A stretch of DNA of 64,000 nucleotides, taken from contig DF970686.1 of the NCBI GenBank assembly GCA_001270045.2, forward strand, positions 310,001-374,000, in the 5' to 3' direction. The position numbers and the translations under genes are program-made. The notes under the pieces are model-generated. The model worked only from the letters and a program-made list of their open reading frames with translations. It did no database searches and was not told where the DNA came from. The DNA is from Bacteroidales bacterium 6E. GTDB taxonomy: Bacteria; Bacteroidota; Bacteroidia; Bacteroidales; Prolixibacteraceae. This document shows positions 18,508 to 27,756 of the stretch, one piece after another; the stretch's first letter is position 1; every line of letters begins with the position of its first letter.

Positions 18508-18571
18508 ACCATTATTTTACCATTCGAAAAAGGTGAAATAATGGTAAAAGACTGGAGAAACAATGGTAAAA
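18508..18571 (+). repeat. AATGGTAAAA repeat cluster with stem-loop
   Basis: The decamer AATGGTAAAA occurs at 18540-18549 and 18562-18571, exactly 22 bp apart (two helical turns), and in reverse complement at 18515-18524. In addition, 18508-18521 and 18532-18545 form a 14-bp stem with one G-T pair around a 10-base loop. This could be a multi-site operator or an RNA structure. It lies more than 500 bp upstream of the first FAS1 gene. Confidence 0.55.
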
Positions 18572-19012
18572 CCCAAAATGGGTACAGGAGCCGGTCACAC
18601 CCATACTGGTATTTTGTTTGGAGTTGTCAGTTCATTGTTTATTCCAATGGCAGAAATAATTTAAACGTAAACCTAAAGATTCAAAATGATTAAAGTTCAA
18701 AGGCTGTTGGCTTCATAAATTGGTTATGCGAATAATTGAATCAGAAGTATTTTCGATATCCATAATTATGGTCATAATAATTCATGTCAGCACATATTCA
18801 GGTAGATGAAATAAATATTTTAATTCAATTGTGTGACATTGTCCGTATCATGAACCTATGACTTTTTGGATGTCAAATAAACAGGGCAGAATGGTCTTGT
18901 GCAAAAGAACAGAATAGAATAGAAAATAGATGTGTTCTGCTGCAAAACACAACTTTTTAAAATGTTGATATTCAGTTATTAAAAATTTTCATAATGGAAT
19001 TTTTCCGTATAT

Positions 19013-19028
19013 TGTTGTAATTACAACA
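19013..19028. promoter_or_regulatory. Perfect 16-bp palindrome, putative activator site
   Basis: TGTTGTAATTACAACA is identical to its reverse complement. Its centre (19020/19021) is about 40-43 bp before the inferred start point of the FAS1/SusCD promoter and its last base touches the -33 element, as expected for a dimeric activator that contacts RNA polymerase. The cognate regulator is not in the window. Confidence 0.6.
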
Positions 19029-19057
19029 TTGCCATATTAACTTTTTTTATATGTTTG
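19028..19057 (+). promoter_or_regulatory. Promoter of the FAS1/SusCD operon
   Basis: The -33 element ATTG (19028-19031) is followed after 18 bp by the -7 element TATGTTTG (19050-19057). This is the best complete Bacteroidota-type promoter in the window. Transcription would begin near 19062, giving a leader of about 40 nt before the ATG at 19103. Confidence 0.7.
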
Positions 19058-19102
19058 TTCCTGTAAAGAAGTAGTCCTTTTATCAAATCTAAACCAATAA
19101 AA

Positions 19103-21415
19103 ATGATAAGGAGTAGGCTAATCACGTTCCTTGCATTGGGGTTTCTGACTTTTTACGGTTGTCAGGATGATATGCAGGTCGAGAAATTCAAGCGCCCGGA
19201 CTGGCTGGCCGGCAAGATTTATACCCAATTAAAAGAGCAGCCTGAACTTTCCACCTTTGCAAAATGCTTGGAGTTAACCCAATTCGACAAAATTCTGGAT
19301 GCGTCGGGAAGTTACACCATTTTCGCTCCAACCGATGAAGCATTTGCCGCATGGTTTCAATCCCATTCAAAATACAAGAAGGTTGAAGATATTCCGCTTC
19401 CGGAACTGGATCGTATCGTGAAGTACCACATCGTGCAAAATCCATGGAGCAAGAATCAGCTCAGGTCATTGGATGTCTTTGGCTGGATTGATCCGAAGGA
19501 CCTGACCAACAACGAGCCTCGCGGATATAAACGCGAAACCCTTTTGCTTGACAAGAACCGTAAATATGGAATCAAGGGAGAGTTCCGTAATTTCAGGAAC
19601 TATATTTCAATTGTTGACACATTGTCTTCACCCTGGATCAGAAATGAAGCTACCGATTCCAGGAAATATGCCCCAATTTTTTTTAAGGAGTATTTTGATA
19701 TTTACGAACTCAGCTCATCGGATTACGAGTTTTATTTCAACAGGCCGATAGAAAGTCCAGCCGACATATATTATGTAGGGGCCAAAGTTATCGGTGATGA
19801 GGTTTTTGCCGAAAACGGGTTTGTCTATAAGATTGACAGGGTGGTTGAACCCCTGAAGAATGCATATCAGATCATGGCCTCTAAAGAAGGTCCCAACTCC
19901 TATAAGGACTTTTTGGATTTCATCAATTCATTTCCTGAATTTGTTTATGATGACCGGAAGACCATGCTTCAGCCTGGTGCTTCCGAAGGTCTGGCCGTAG
20001 ATTCACTCTTTGACCTGTCGTATCCCAATCTTACCTTCAATATTAACAGGGAGCGGACCAAGGCACCTGCCGGTACTTATGGTCTGCCCGAAAACGTATC
20101 GATCCGATACCATCACGGGCTGATTGCACCAACCGATGCTGCATTCAATGCATTTGTCAATGAGTATCTGGTCGGTGGGACCCGGTGGGGAAGCCTTCGG
20201 AATGCTCCTGATCATATCAAACGGATAATTGTCAATACCTATATGTCCATCAATCCCATATACCCTACTGACCTGTCGAAGGGGTATTATAATGGCGAAC
20301 TGGATATCGTCAAATTGGACCAGTCCGAGATAGTCCAAAAGGAATATGGCAGCAACACCACATTTATTGGGGTAAAGAATGCCATTATTCCCAGGGCATT
20401 CAAAAGTGTAACGGGCCCCATCTATCTGCAGCGGGGCTATTCCAGGGTCATGAATGCCATCGAACTTGCCGGTTTATTGCCTGCGCTCAAACGTCAGGGA
20501 CAGAACTATATGTTATTCGTTGAATCTGATCAAAGTCTCAGATTGGACTCGTCCCTGGTGTATGATGAAGCCAGGAACAGATTCTCGGCATTTATGATTA
20601 CCCCAGGTTCATATCAGGAATTTGGAATGACCCAGAGCGACTTAAGAAACCTGCTCATGAATCACATCGGTCTCGACCATGCCAAGGGTTTGGCGAGGAA
20701 GGAATTTATCCCCAATATGGCCGGAAATTATCTGATCGTTGATAATGTCACCGGGGAGGTCAGGGGTACCGATTTTACGACCAAAGGATATGGGGGGAGC
20801 CAGATTGTCCAGGAGATACCCAAACCGATCAGCAATAATGCGGATAATGGCACGACTTACGAGATCAACAACTGGTTCAGCTTCTCCTCCACCGATTTAT
20901 ATACAAGGATTTCAACCAACTATACAAGGTTTCATAATATAATGAGATCTGCCGGATTGGTGCTTGAGAAAGAATTCAGGTACAGTTTTATGTCACAGAG
21001 CGAAATTTATACCGTATTTGCTCCCAGTGACCAGGCTTTGGAAGGATTTGACACTTCGGGCATGACACAGGACGACCTTAAACGATTTGTGATGATGCAC
21101 TTTGTGCCCGGCCATATCATTTTTACGGATGGTAAAAAAGCGGCTGGTTATTATGGAACCTCCAGGATCTCGGAAACCTCGTCACAATATTCATCAACAT
21201 TTACCCAGATCCGTATCAGGCCAGGTATAGACGTTATCGAATTTATCGATAAGAATGGAGATGTATTTGCAACAGTCAACGAATCAGCCAGATCCAATAT
21301 CATAGTTTCAAGAAATATTGGTGTAGGTACGGAGACTATCAAGAACATACTTGCCTATGGGGTAATTCACGAGCTTGATAAACCGCTTCTGTTCAATCAA
21401 TTGGATACGAAATAG
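19103..21415 (+). CDS. Four-domain fasciclin (FAS1) lipoprotein
   Basis: A 770-residue lipoprotein (signal peptide ending at C20, followed by QDDMQ, probably surface-exposed). FAS1 H1-like motifs recur: TIFAPTDEAF (about 72-81), LIAPTDAAFNAF (340-351), a degenerate MLFVESDQSL (470-479) and TVFAPSDQAL (637-646). I therefore read four FAS1 modules at about 35-250, 255-435, 440-590 and 595-760. FAS1 domains mediate adhesion or ligand binding; in Bacteroidota such lipoproteins sit beside SusCD pairs and may act as surface glycan- or glycoprotein-binding proteins (inference). First gene of a seven-gene operon; 48 bp separate it from the first susC. Confidence 0.85.
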   Translation: MIRSRLITFLALGFLTFYGCQDDMQVEKFKRPDWLAGKIYTQLKEQPELSTFAKCLELTQFDKILDASGSYTIFAPTDEAFAAWFQSHSKYKKVEDIPLPELDRIVKYHIVQNPWSKNQLRSLDVFGWIDPKDLTNNEPRGYKRETLLLDKNRKYGIKGEFRNFRNYISIVDTLSSPWIRNEATDSRKYAPIFFKEYFDIYELSSSDYEFYFNRPIESPADIYYVGAKVIGDEVFAENGFVYKIDRVVEPLKNAYQIMASKEGPNSYKDFLDFINSFPEFVYDDRKTMLQPGASEGLAVDSLFDLSYPNLTFNINRERTKAPAGTYGLPENVSIRYHHGLIAPTDAAFNAFVNEYLVGGTRWGSLRNAPDHIKRIIVNTYMSINPIYPTDLSKGYYNGELDIVKLDQSEIVQKEYGSNTTFIGVKNAIIPRAFKSVTGPIYLQRGYSRVMNAIELAGLLPALKRQGQNYMLFVESDQSLRLDSSLVYDEARNRFSAFMITPGSYQEFGMTQSDLRNLLMNHIGLDHAKGLARKEFIPNMAGNYLIVDNVTGEVRGTDFTTKGYGGSQIVQEIPKPISNNADNGTTYEINNWFSFSSTDLYTRISTNYTRFHNIMRSAGLVLEKEFRYSFMSQSEIYTVFAPSDQALEGFDTSGMTQDDLKRFVMMHFVPGHIIFTDGKKAAGYYGTSRISETSSQYSSTFTQIRIRPGIDVIEFIDKNGDVFATVNESARSNIIVSRNIGVGTETIKNILAYGVIHELDKPLLFNQLDTK

Positions 21416-21463
21416 CCATCATGGCCCATACTTGATTTTCTAAACCAAAGGTGCTAGAACGAA

Positions 21464-24400
21464 ATGAAAAGAATCAAACAAACCATACTGCTCATATTGG
21501 CGCTCTTCTGTTTTATGGAGGCTTTCCCGCAGGGTAAACTGGTAATCAGGGGAAGGGTTATTGACAAGAGCGACAAATCAACCGTTATCGGGGCAAACAT
21601 CATTGAGTTTGACAATGAAAACCGTGTCATTAACGGTACCATTACCAACGTCAATGGTGACTTTGTTCTCGAGATGCGGAATTCAGCAAATAATATCCGG
21701 GTTAGCGTGATAGGGTATAACTCAAAGGAAGTTAAGCCTGATGCGACAAAACCCATGGTAATTGAAATTGAGTCATCAGATGTCGAGATCGGTGAAGTCA
21801 CGATTACAGCCAAGGCACAAACTTCAAACCGTCTGACAAATATCGATGAACGGGATAATGCATCTGCAACCGTAAAGATTGACCTGATGGAAATGGCGGA
21901 ATCAGGGCTGGTTTCTGCTGCCGATGCCCTTCAGGGTAAAGTATCGGGTTTGGACATTATCTCTGCTTCAGGCGACCCTGGTTCAGGTTCTTCCCTGGTA
22001 ATCAGGGGACTCAGTTCCATGGGTAACAGCCGGCCTTTGATCGTAATTGATGGGGTTCCCCAGGATCGGGTTATGCAGGGTTTTGACCTGGCTTCGGCCG
22101 ACCAGGAGGATATCAGTAACCTGATCAACATCGCCTTGCAGGATATCAAGTCAATTGAAGTTTTGAAGGATGCAGCCTCAACGGCCGTATATGGTTCGAG
22201 GGGTGCCGACGGGGTGTTGCTGATCGAGACCCATAAGGGACGAATGGGGAAAGTGCAGTTCGACTACCAGTACAAGAATACCATGAACTTTCAGCCACCT
22301 GCCATTCCCATGCTGAACGGGGATGAATACATCATGTTGCAGCTCGAACAATGGCACAATGCCTACGGGGTATTTGACATACCTAGGGAGATTGCCTATG
22401 ATCCCGAATATGCTGATTTCCATAACTATTCGGCCAATACCGACTGGATTGGTGCCATTACCCAGAATTCCATTACCCACGACCATTACTTTAAGATTTC
22501 CGGGGGTGGTGAACGTACCCGATACTTTACCTCGCTGAGTTATGTGGATGAAGGGGGTACCACCATCGGAACGGCTGCCAACAGGTTTTCGACACGTATC
22601 AACCTCGACTATTTTCTTTCAAGGAACTTGTTATTTACAGTCCAGTTTAATTATACGGGTAATAATGTTGACGGGAATGTCTCGATTGATGGAAGAAATA
22701 TCCGATCAATGGCCTATATCAAGGCACCCAACATGAGCATTTGGGAACATGACCAGCATGGTAACCTCACCGGTGAATATTTTAACCCGATCAACAGTTA
22801 CCAGGGCAATGGTACAACCTACTTTAATCCGGTGGCTGTTGCTAATCTGGGTAAGAACGACAGAAATGAGAACACACTGTCGAATACCTTCAGGTTAAGA
22901 TACAATATCAATGACTGGCTTATATTCAATGAAACCGTATCGTTCCAGTATACGGGTGCCAAATCGAAAAATTATCTTCCCTATAATGCCATTGGTGCCG
23001 ACTGGCTGGCATGGAACATCAACAAGGCGGAAGAAAGCAACAATATCAATTCATCCATTCAGACAGAATCACAGCTTGTATTCAATTCACCTTTCAGGAC
23101 GGACAAGCATGTCCTGACCGGTGCCGCAACCTGGATCACCAACCAGTCAAGTTACGAATGGATGAATATCCAAAGCAACCGTACTCCCAGTACCAATATC
23201 CAGGATCCGGCAATCAATGCACAAATCAACTGGATCGGTACAGGAACCGGTGAGGCAAGGGATGTAGCAGGATCTTTGAATGTAAACTACAAACTGCTCG
23301 ACAGGTATATGGTCCAGTCGATTTTCAGGGCTGATGCCAACTCATCTTTTGGATCCAACAACCGCTGGGGTACTTTTGCTGGATTATCGGGCGCATGGCG
23401 TTTCTCGAGCGAGCCATGGCTTGAAACCCTTGAGTGGCTGGGTGAAAGCAAGATCAAGGCAAGTTGGGGTCTGGCAGGCCGTCAGCCTGGTGATCCTTAT
23501 GCCCGTTTTGCTTCCTATATTTCAACCAATACAGGTGCCTATATCAATAATCCATCCATCGTTCCCAACAACATTCAGCTGAATAATCTTAAATGGGAGA
23601 CCATTTCATCAACCAATCTTGGATTTGAGGTTAACCTGTTTGATGAGCGTTTTTTCCTGAATGCCGATTTTTACAGGAAAGTCACTACTGACCTTCTATT
23701 TTATGGTTATCCAATTCCAACTTCTTCAGGTTATAACAACTTAAGCTTGCTCAATGGAGGAGAAATGGAAAACAGGGGCTGGGAAATGATGATGAACTGG
23801 AGGGTCATCAACAAGAAAGACTTTACCCTTAATCTCGATTTCAATACATCGCAAAACATTAACTCCTTCAATAAGTTGCCCGAAAACTTTAACACGGAAC
23901 GTTCAACTTCAATAGGAAATGGTCAGTATCCGCGCAGGGTGGTTGAAGGAGAGCCCATCGGTTCATTCTTTGGTTTCAGGTACCTTGGAATCTGGGCAAA
24001 CGATGAGGATGTCATTGCCACCGATGCCAAAGGGAACGTCATTAAAGATGCTGATGGAGTACCAATCCCTCTTACTTATCAGGGGACCTACATCTTTAAA
24101 GGTGGTGATGCCAAATATGAAGATGTAAACCATGATGGCGTGATTGACCTGAATGACGTGGTGTATATTGGCGATTCAAACCCTAATTTTATTGGAGGTT
24201 TTGGAACGTCTATGCGATATAAGAACTGGGACTTGTCACTGGGATTCCATTATCGATTAGGATTTGACATCATTAATGGTGTCGCCATTGAAACGGAAGG
24301 CATGAACAACCGAAATAACCAGAGCAAGGCTGTATTAAGTCGCTGGAGAGTACAGGGACAAAATGAACCGGGAATGTTACCAAGGGCATACATGAACCAC

Positions 24401-24685
24401 CCGGCAAATAACCTAGGTTCTGACCGATATGTTGAAAAAGGTGATTTCATCAGGCTGAATAACCTAAAGTTTGGCTATCGACTGCCTCAGCGTGTTTGCA
24501 ATAATATTGGATTGCGAAGCCTAAGCCTTGCGATTAGTGCAAGAAAGCTGTTCACCTTTACCAATTATACGGGACAAGACCCGGAAATAGGACAGGATGC
24601 CAGTGATCCATTCTGGATTGGTGTTGACAGGGCCAATACCCCTCCACCAAAGACTTTTACATTCAGTCTTTCTATTGGTTTCTAA
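21464..24685 (+). CDS. SusC/RagA-family TonB-linked outer membrane transporter (first copy)
   Basis: A 1073-residue outer-membrane importer. It has a signal peptide (about 1-22), a CarboxypepD_reg-like domain (about 27-105), a TonB plug with ALQGKVSGLDI, a PLIVIDGVPQ segment and the SusC hallmark IEVLKDAASTAVYGSRGADG, then a beta-barrel ending in SLSIGF, with the terminal aromatic residue needed for barrel assembly. It would import oligosaccharides or peptides captured by its SusD partner, 11 bp downstream. No N-terminal FecR-interacting (STN) domain is visible, so direct sigma/anti-sigma signalling through this protein is unlikely. Confidence 0.95.
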   Translation: MKRIKQTILLILALFCFMEAFPQGKLVIRGRVIDKSDKSTVIGANIIEFDNENRVINGTITNVNGDFVLEMRNSANNIRVSVIGYNSKEVKPDATKPMVIEIESSDVEIGEVTITAKAQTSNRLTNIDERDNASATVKIDLMEMAESGLVSAADALQGKVSGLDIISASGDPGSGSSLVIRGLSSMGNSRPLIVIDGVPQDRVMQGFDLASADQEDISNLINIALQDIKSIEVLKDAASTAVYGSRGADGVLLIETHKGRMGKVQFDYQYKNTMNFQPPAIPMLNGDEYIMLQLEQWHNAYGVFDIPREIAYDPEYADFHNYSANTDWIGAITQNSITHDHYFKISGGGERTRYFTSLSYVDEGGTTIGTAANRFSTRINLDYFLSRNLLFTVQFNYTGNNVDGNVSIDGRNIRSMAYIKAPNMSIWEHDQHGNLTGEYFNPINSYQGNGTTYFNPVAVANLGKNDRNENTLSNTFRLRYNINDWLIFNETVSFQYTGAKSKNYLPYNAIGADWLAWNINKAEESNNINSSIQTESQLVFNSPFRTDKHVLTGAATWITNQSSYEWMNIQSNRTPSTNIQDPAINAQINWIGTGTGEARDVAGSLNVNYKLLDRYMVQSIFRADANSSFGSNNRWGTFAGLSGAWRFSSEPWLETLEWLGESKIKASWGLAGRQPGDPYARFASYISTNTGAYINNPSIVPNNIQLNNLKWETISSTNLGFEVNLFDERFFLNADFYRKVTTDLLFYGYPIPTSSGYNNLSLLNGGEMENRGWEMMMNWRVINKKDFTLNLDFNTSQNINSFNKLPENFNTERSTSIGNGQYPRRVVEGEPIGSFFGFRYLGIWANDEDVIATDAKGNVIKDADGVPIPLTYQGTYIFKGGDAKYEDVNHDGVIDLNDVVYIGDSNPNFIGGFGTSMRYKNWDLSLGFHYRLGFDIINGVAIETEGMNNRNNQSKAVLSRWRVQGQNEPGMLPRAYMNHPANNLGSDRYVEKGDFIRLNNLKFGYRLPQRVCNNIGLRSLSLAISARKLFTFTNYTGQDPEIGQDASDPFWIGVDRANTPPPKTFTFSLSIGF

Positions 24686-24696
24686 CGATCAAAAAA

Positions 24697-26175
24697 ATGG
24701 AAACGATGAAAAATAAAATAAAATATTTGCTCGTGGTTTTAGCCGTTTTTGTTCATTCTTCATGCAACGACTGGCTTGAACTGATTCCTCCACAGGGGTT
24801 GATCCGTGAAGAATTCTGGAAAACCAAGGAGGATGTAGACGCTGTACTTATGGGTGCCTATGAGTTTATGTCAAAACTCGACGGATTGATGTTTGTCTTC
24901 GGTGAAATCAGGGCAGACATGGTGGTTGGTGATATAAACCAGAACGATGCCCATCGGAAGATTGCCCAGAATAACATCTATCCCGATAACTGGATGGCCA
25001 ACTGGAACCAGTTTTATCAGGTCATCAACTATTGTAATGAGGTGATTAAAAATGCCCCATTGGTAAAAGAAATCGACAATACCTTCACCGACTACCAATT
25101 GAAGGGTATGATGGCTGAGGCCTATTTTCTCAGGTCCCTGACCTATTTTTACCTGATCAGGATTTATAAGGATGTTCCCCTGATCCTGGAACCATCTGAA
25201 ACTGATGATACCGATTTTTATATTCCCAAATCGGATGAATCAGTCATTATTGCCCAGATCGTCAAAGACCTTGAAGAAAACCGGAATTTTGCCATTGCCG
25301 ACGGATATGCTACCCTGTCCGAGGTAAAAGGCCGTGCATCAAAGGCTGCCTTTGATGCATTACTGGCAGATATCGCACTTTGGAACTTTCAATACGAAAA
25401 AGTGATTGAATATGTCAGCCGTATTGAAGCGAATAAGGAGATTGTTCTCATGCCCAGTGGTAAGTGGTTCGAAATGTTCTATCCCGGGAACTCTTTGGAG
25501 AGTATTTTCGAGTTCCAGTTTGACCAGAGCAAGAACCAGAACAACAGCATGTATGGGATGACCAACAGATTTGCCTACAATTATGACCCAAGCCAGCGGG
25601 CACTTGAACTTTTTGCCAGGCAGTATACACGGGAACTGGTCAGGGGTGAAGACACTTCAATCAAAAAATACGGTGAAAACGATTTCATTATCTGGAAGTA
25701 TGTGGGAAGTGCCCCCGATGGCAATACTGTCAGGACTGGTACTGACCAATTCAGCGCGAACTGGATAGTCTATCGTCTGGCAGATGTGATGTTGATGAAA
25801 GCTGAGGCTCTTTCACAGTTGAATCGCTTTCCGGAAGCCCTGGAGATAATCAATACGATCAGGGAGAGAGCTGATGTGGCTCCTTTGTCTTTGCCTAACT
25901 CTGCTTCGGCATACGAAGATGCCATCCTCGATGAGCGGGCACTCGAACTTGCCTTCGAGGGAAAACGGTGGTTCGACCTTCTAAGAATGGGCAGACGTAA
26001 TAATTTTGCACGAAAGGAGAAACTGATTGAAGTGATTGTCAGGAATGTACCCTCCACCCAAAAGAGGATCCTGGCCGTGAAACTGACCAATCCCCTCGGC
26101 TGGTATATGCCGATTTACGATGTTGAATTGGAGAGAAATAAAAATCTTGTTCAGAATCCTTATTACAATTTCTAG
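24697..26175 (+). CDS. SusD/RagB-family nutrient-binding lipoprotein (first copy)
   Basis: A 492-residue lipoprotein (lipobox VHSSC, C23) with the SusD layout: TPR-like helices (AEAYFLRSLTYFYLIRIY region), and the C-terminal motif ERALELAFEGKRWFDLLRMGRR. It caps the SusC barrel and binds the ligand. It starts 11 bp after susC, and the next gene starts 2 bp after its stop. MKNKIKY at 24706 is an alternative start. Confidence 0.94.
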   Translation: METMKNKIKYLLVVLAVFVHSSCNDWLELIPPQGLIREEFWKTKEDVDAVLMGAYEFMSKLDGLMFVFGEIRADMVVGDINQNDAHRKIAQNNIYPDNWMANWNQFYQVINYCNEVIKNAPLVKEIDNTFTDYQLKGMMAEAYFLRSLTYFYLIRIYKDVPLILEPSETDDTDFYIPKSDESVIIAQIVKDLEENRNFAIADGYATLSEVKGRASKAAFDALLADIALWNFQYEKVIEYVSRIEANKEIVLMPSGKWFEMFYPGNSLESIFEFQFDQSKNQNNSMYGMTNRFAYNYDPSQRALELFARQYTRELVRGEDTSIKKYGENDFIIWKYVGSAPDGNTVRTGTDQFSANWIVYRLADVMLMKAEALSQLNRFPEALEIINTIRERADVAPLSLPNSASAYEDAILDERALELAFEGKRWFDLLRMGRRNNFARKEKLIEVIVRNVPSTQKRILAVKLTNPLGWYMPIYDVELERNKNLVQNPYYNF

Positions 26176-26177
26176 CC

Positions 26178-27746
26178 ATGAAAAGAAACCTGTTTATAAT
26201 CTCTTATATCATTGGCCTGACATTCCTATTCTCATGCGAGGAGAAGGAGATTGAAGCCGGCTTTGAGGATATGATCAACATGACCATTTATGATTATATC
26301 GTTGATGAGGAGAATAAGGATCAGTTTACCAGCTTCCTTGCCATACTGGAAAAGGGTGGGATCGAAAAAACCCTTAGCGCCTATAATCCAAATGGTGTAG
26401 ATTACACTCTTTTCCTGCCTACCAATGAGGCTATTGACAAGTTTATTCAACAGAGCTCCCAGTTTAACTCACTGAATGACCTGTTGAATGACCAGGAATA
26501 CGTTGAAGCATTCAGCCGATTCCATGTATTGAACCTGGGGATCATGACCAACGACTTTCCGTTTGGCGCCTTACCTGAATATACCTTATCGGGCGACCAG
26601 CTTACGGTTAGTTTTGTGATCCTTCCGGATACTTCATACTATAAAATCAATAATCAGGCTGCCATTATAAAGCCAAATATCGAGGTATCAAATGGGTATG
26701 TACACGTCATTGAAAATGCGCTTACCCCGATTACCTTTACGTCATATACATGGCTGACACAGAATCCGGGATATTCAATCTTCAGGGAAGCGGTTGAAAG
26801 AACCGGATTGAAGGATACGCTGAACATCAACCTGAAAACCGATGAAAGAAATTTAAGGGCCAGTACCCTGATGGTTGAGCATGATTCGATATTCAAAAAA
26901 TTCAACATCAACAATTTTGATGATCTGGCTGCGAGGATTAGTCCCAACAACAGTAATTATGCCTCCACTACCAATCCTTTATACAACTTTGTCGCCTACC
27001 ATATTCTTGAGGGTAGCGTATTCCTCGATAATTTCGAGGGGGTTGCCACCAATTATAACACTTATTCTGATATACCTCTCAATGTAAATGGCTTGGGAAT
27101 TGATATTGCCATCAATAAAGGACTGGAAGTTTTTGATATTATAGTCAATCAGGGAGATACCACCTTTATTGATTATGTGGGTGTACTGTATGATGCCAGT
27201 AATTTAATAACCCAAAGCGGTCCGGTTCATTTTGTGAATCAAATGATGCGCCAGCAACCTCCGGTTCGTGCCATCCGAAACTATGAATTCTGGGAAGAAC
27301 CTGCATTTAATGAATTTAGGGCAGAGGGGGGTAGTTTTCAGATTAAGGATCCCGAAATATTGAATAACATTACATGGTCAGGTGCCGATTTGTTCTTCGT
27401 AAAATCAGATGATCCTGCAGAATTAGCCTGGAATCAGGATTACCTGATTATCGATGGTGATTTCAAGATATCCTATCGAATGCCGAAGATTGTTCAGGGG
27501 AAGTACCGCGTATTTCTTGGCGCACACGCTAACAATGAGGCCAATGCACTGGTGGAAGTTTATCTTGATGGTAAGAAGATTGGTGGTTTGGTCGATTTAA
27601 CCACTGGTGGAAGTTCTTCGAACCCCTATGGACGAAAAGAGTTGGGTACAGTAGATTTTCTGCGATTCGAAGAACACACGATTGAGATAGTATCATTAAT
27701 ACCAGGGATTTTCCGCTGGGATTATGTAAGGTTTGAACCCATTTAA
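26178..27746 (+). CDS. FAS1 lipoprotein with C-terminal carbohydrate-binding-like domain
   Basis: A 522-residue lipoprotein (C20, followed by EEKE). Two FAS1-like regions span about 30-190 (TLFLPTNEAI motif) and 195-365. The last 120 residues or so are a beta-sandwich with KISYRMPKIVQGKYRVFLGA and an ending in WDYVRFEPI, a layout like CBM6/CBM35 or related galactose-binding folds. A role as a surface-binding lipoprotein, analogous to SusE/F by position, is inferred. It begins 2 bp after susD, so translation is probably coupled. Confidence 0.78.
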   Translation: MKRNLFIISYIIGLTFLFSCEEKEIEAGFEDMINMTIYDYIVDEENKDQFTSFLAILEKGGIEKTLSAYNPNGVDYTLFLPTNEAIDKFIQQSSQFNSLNDLLNDQEYVEAFSRFHVLNLGIMTNDFPFGALPEYTLSGDQLTVSFVILPDTSYYKINNQAAIIKPNIEVSNGYVHVIENALTPITFTSYTWLTQNPGYSIFREAVERTGLKDTLNINLKTDERNLRASTLMVEHDSIFKKFNINNFDDLAARISPNNSNYASTTNPLYNFVAYHILEGSVFLDNFEGVATNYNTYSDIPLNVNGLGIDIAINKGLEVFDIIVNQGDTTFIDYVGVLYDASNLITQSGPVHFVNQMMRQQPPVRAIRNYEFWEEPAFNEFRAEGGSFQIKDPEILNNITWSGADLFFVKSDDPAELAWNQDYLIIDGDFKISYRMPKIVQGKYRVFLGAHANNEANALVEVYLDGKKIGGLVDLTTGGSSSNPYGRKELGTVDFLRFEEHTIEIVSLIPGIFRWDYVRFEPI

Positions 27747-27756
27747 ATTGTGAACA

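Larger units (their letters stand above)
18201..19102. other. 900-bp intergenic region before the FAS1/SusCD operon
   Basis: No credible gene is visible; the longest ATG frame (18541-18693, 50 codons) has no recognisable protein character. The region holds a terminator (18291-18331), a repeat and stem-loop block (18508-18571), a 12-bp palindrome CCATAATTATGG (18760-18771), a 16-bp palindrome (19013-19028) and a promoter (19028-19057). A strongly AT-rich stretch at 18960-19060 precedes the first FAS1 gene. The amount of ordered symmetry suggests a regulatory region for the operon. Confidence 0.6.

Noticed and set aside
18541-18693. 50-codon ATG frame in the 900-bp gap
   Set aside because: Its start lies inside the repeat/stem-loop block and the peptide has no domain, signal or family resemblance.
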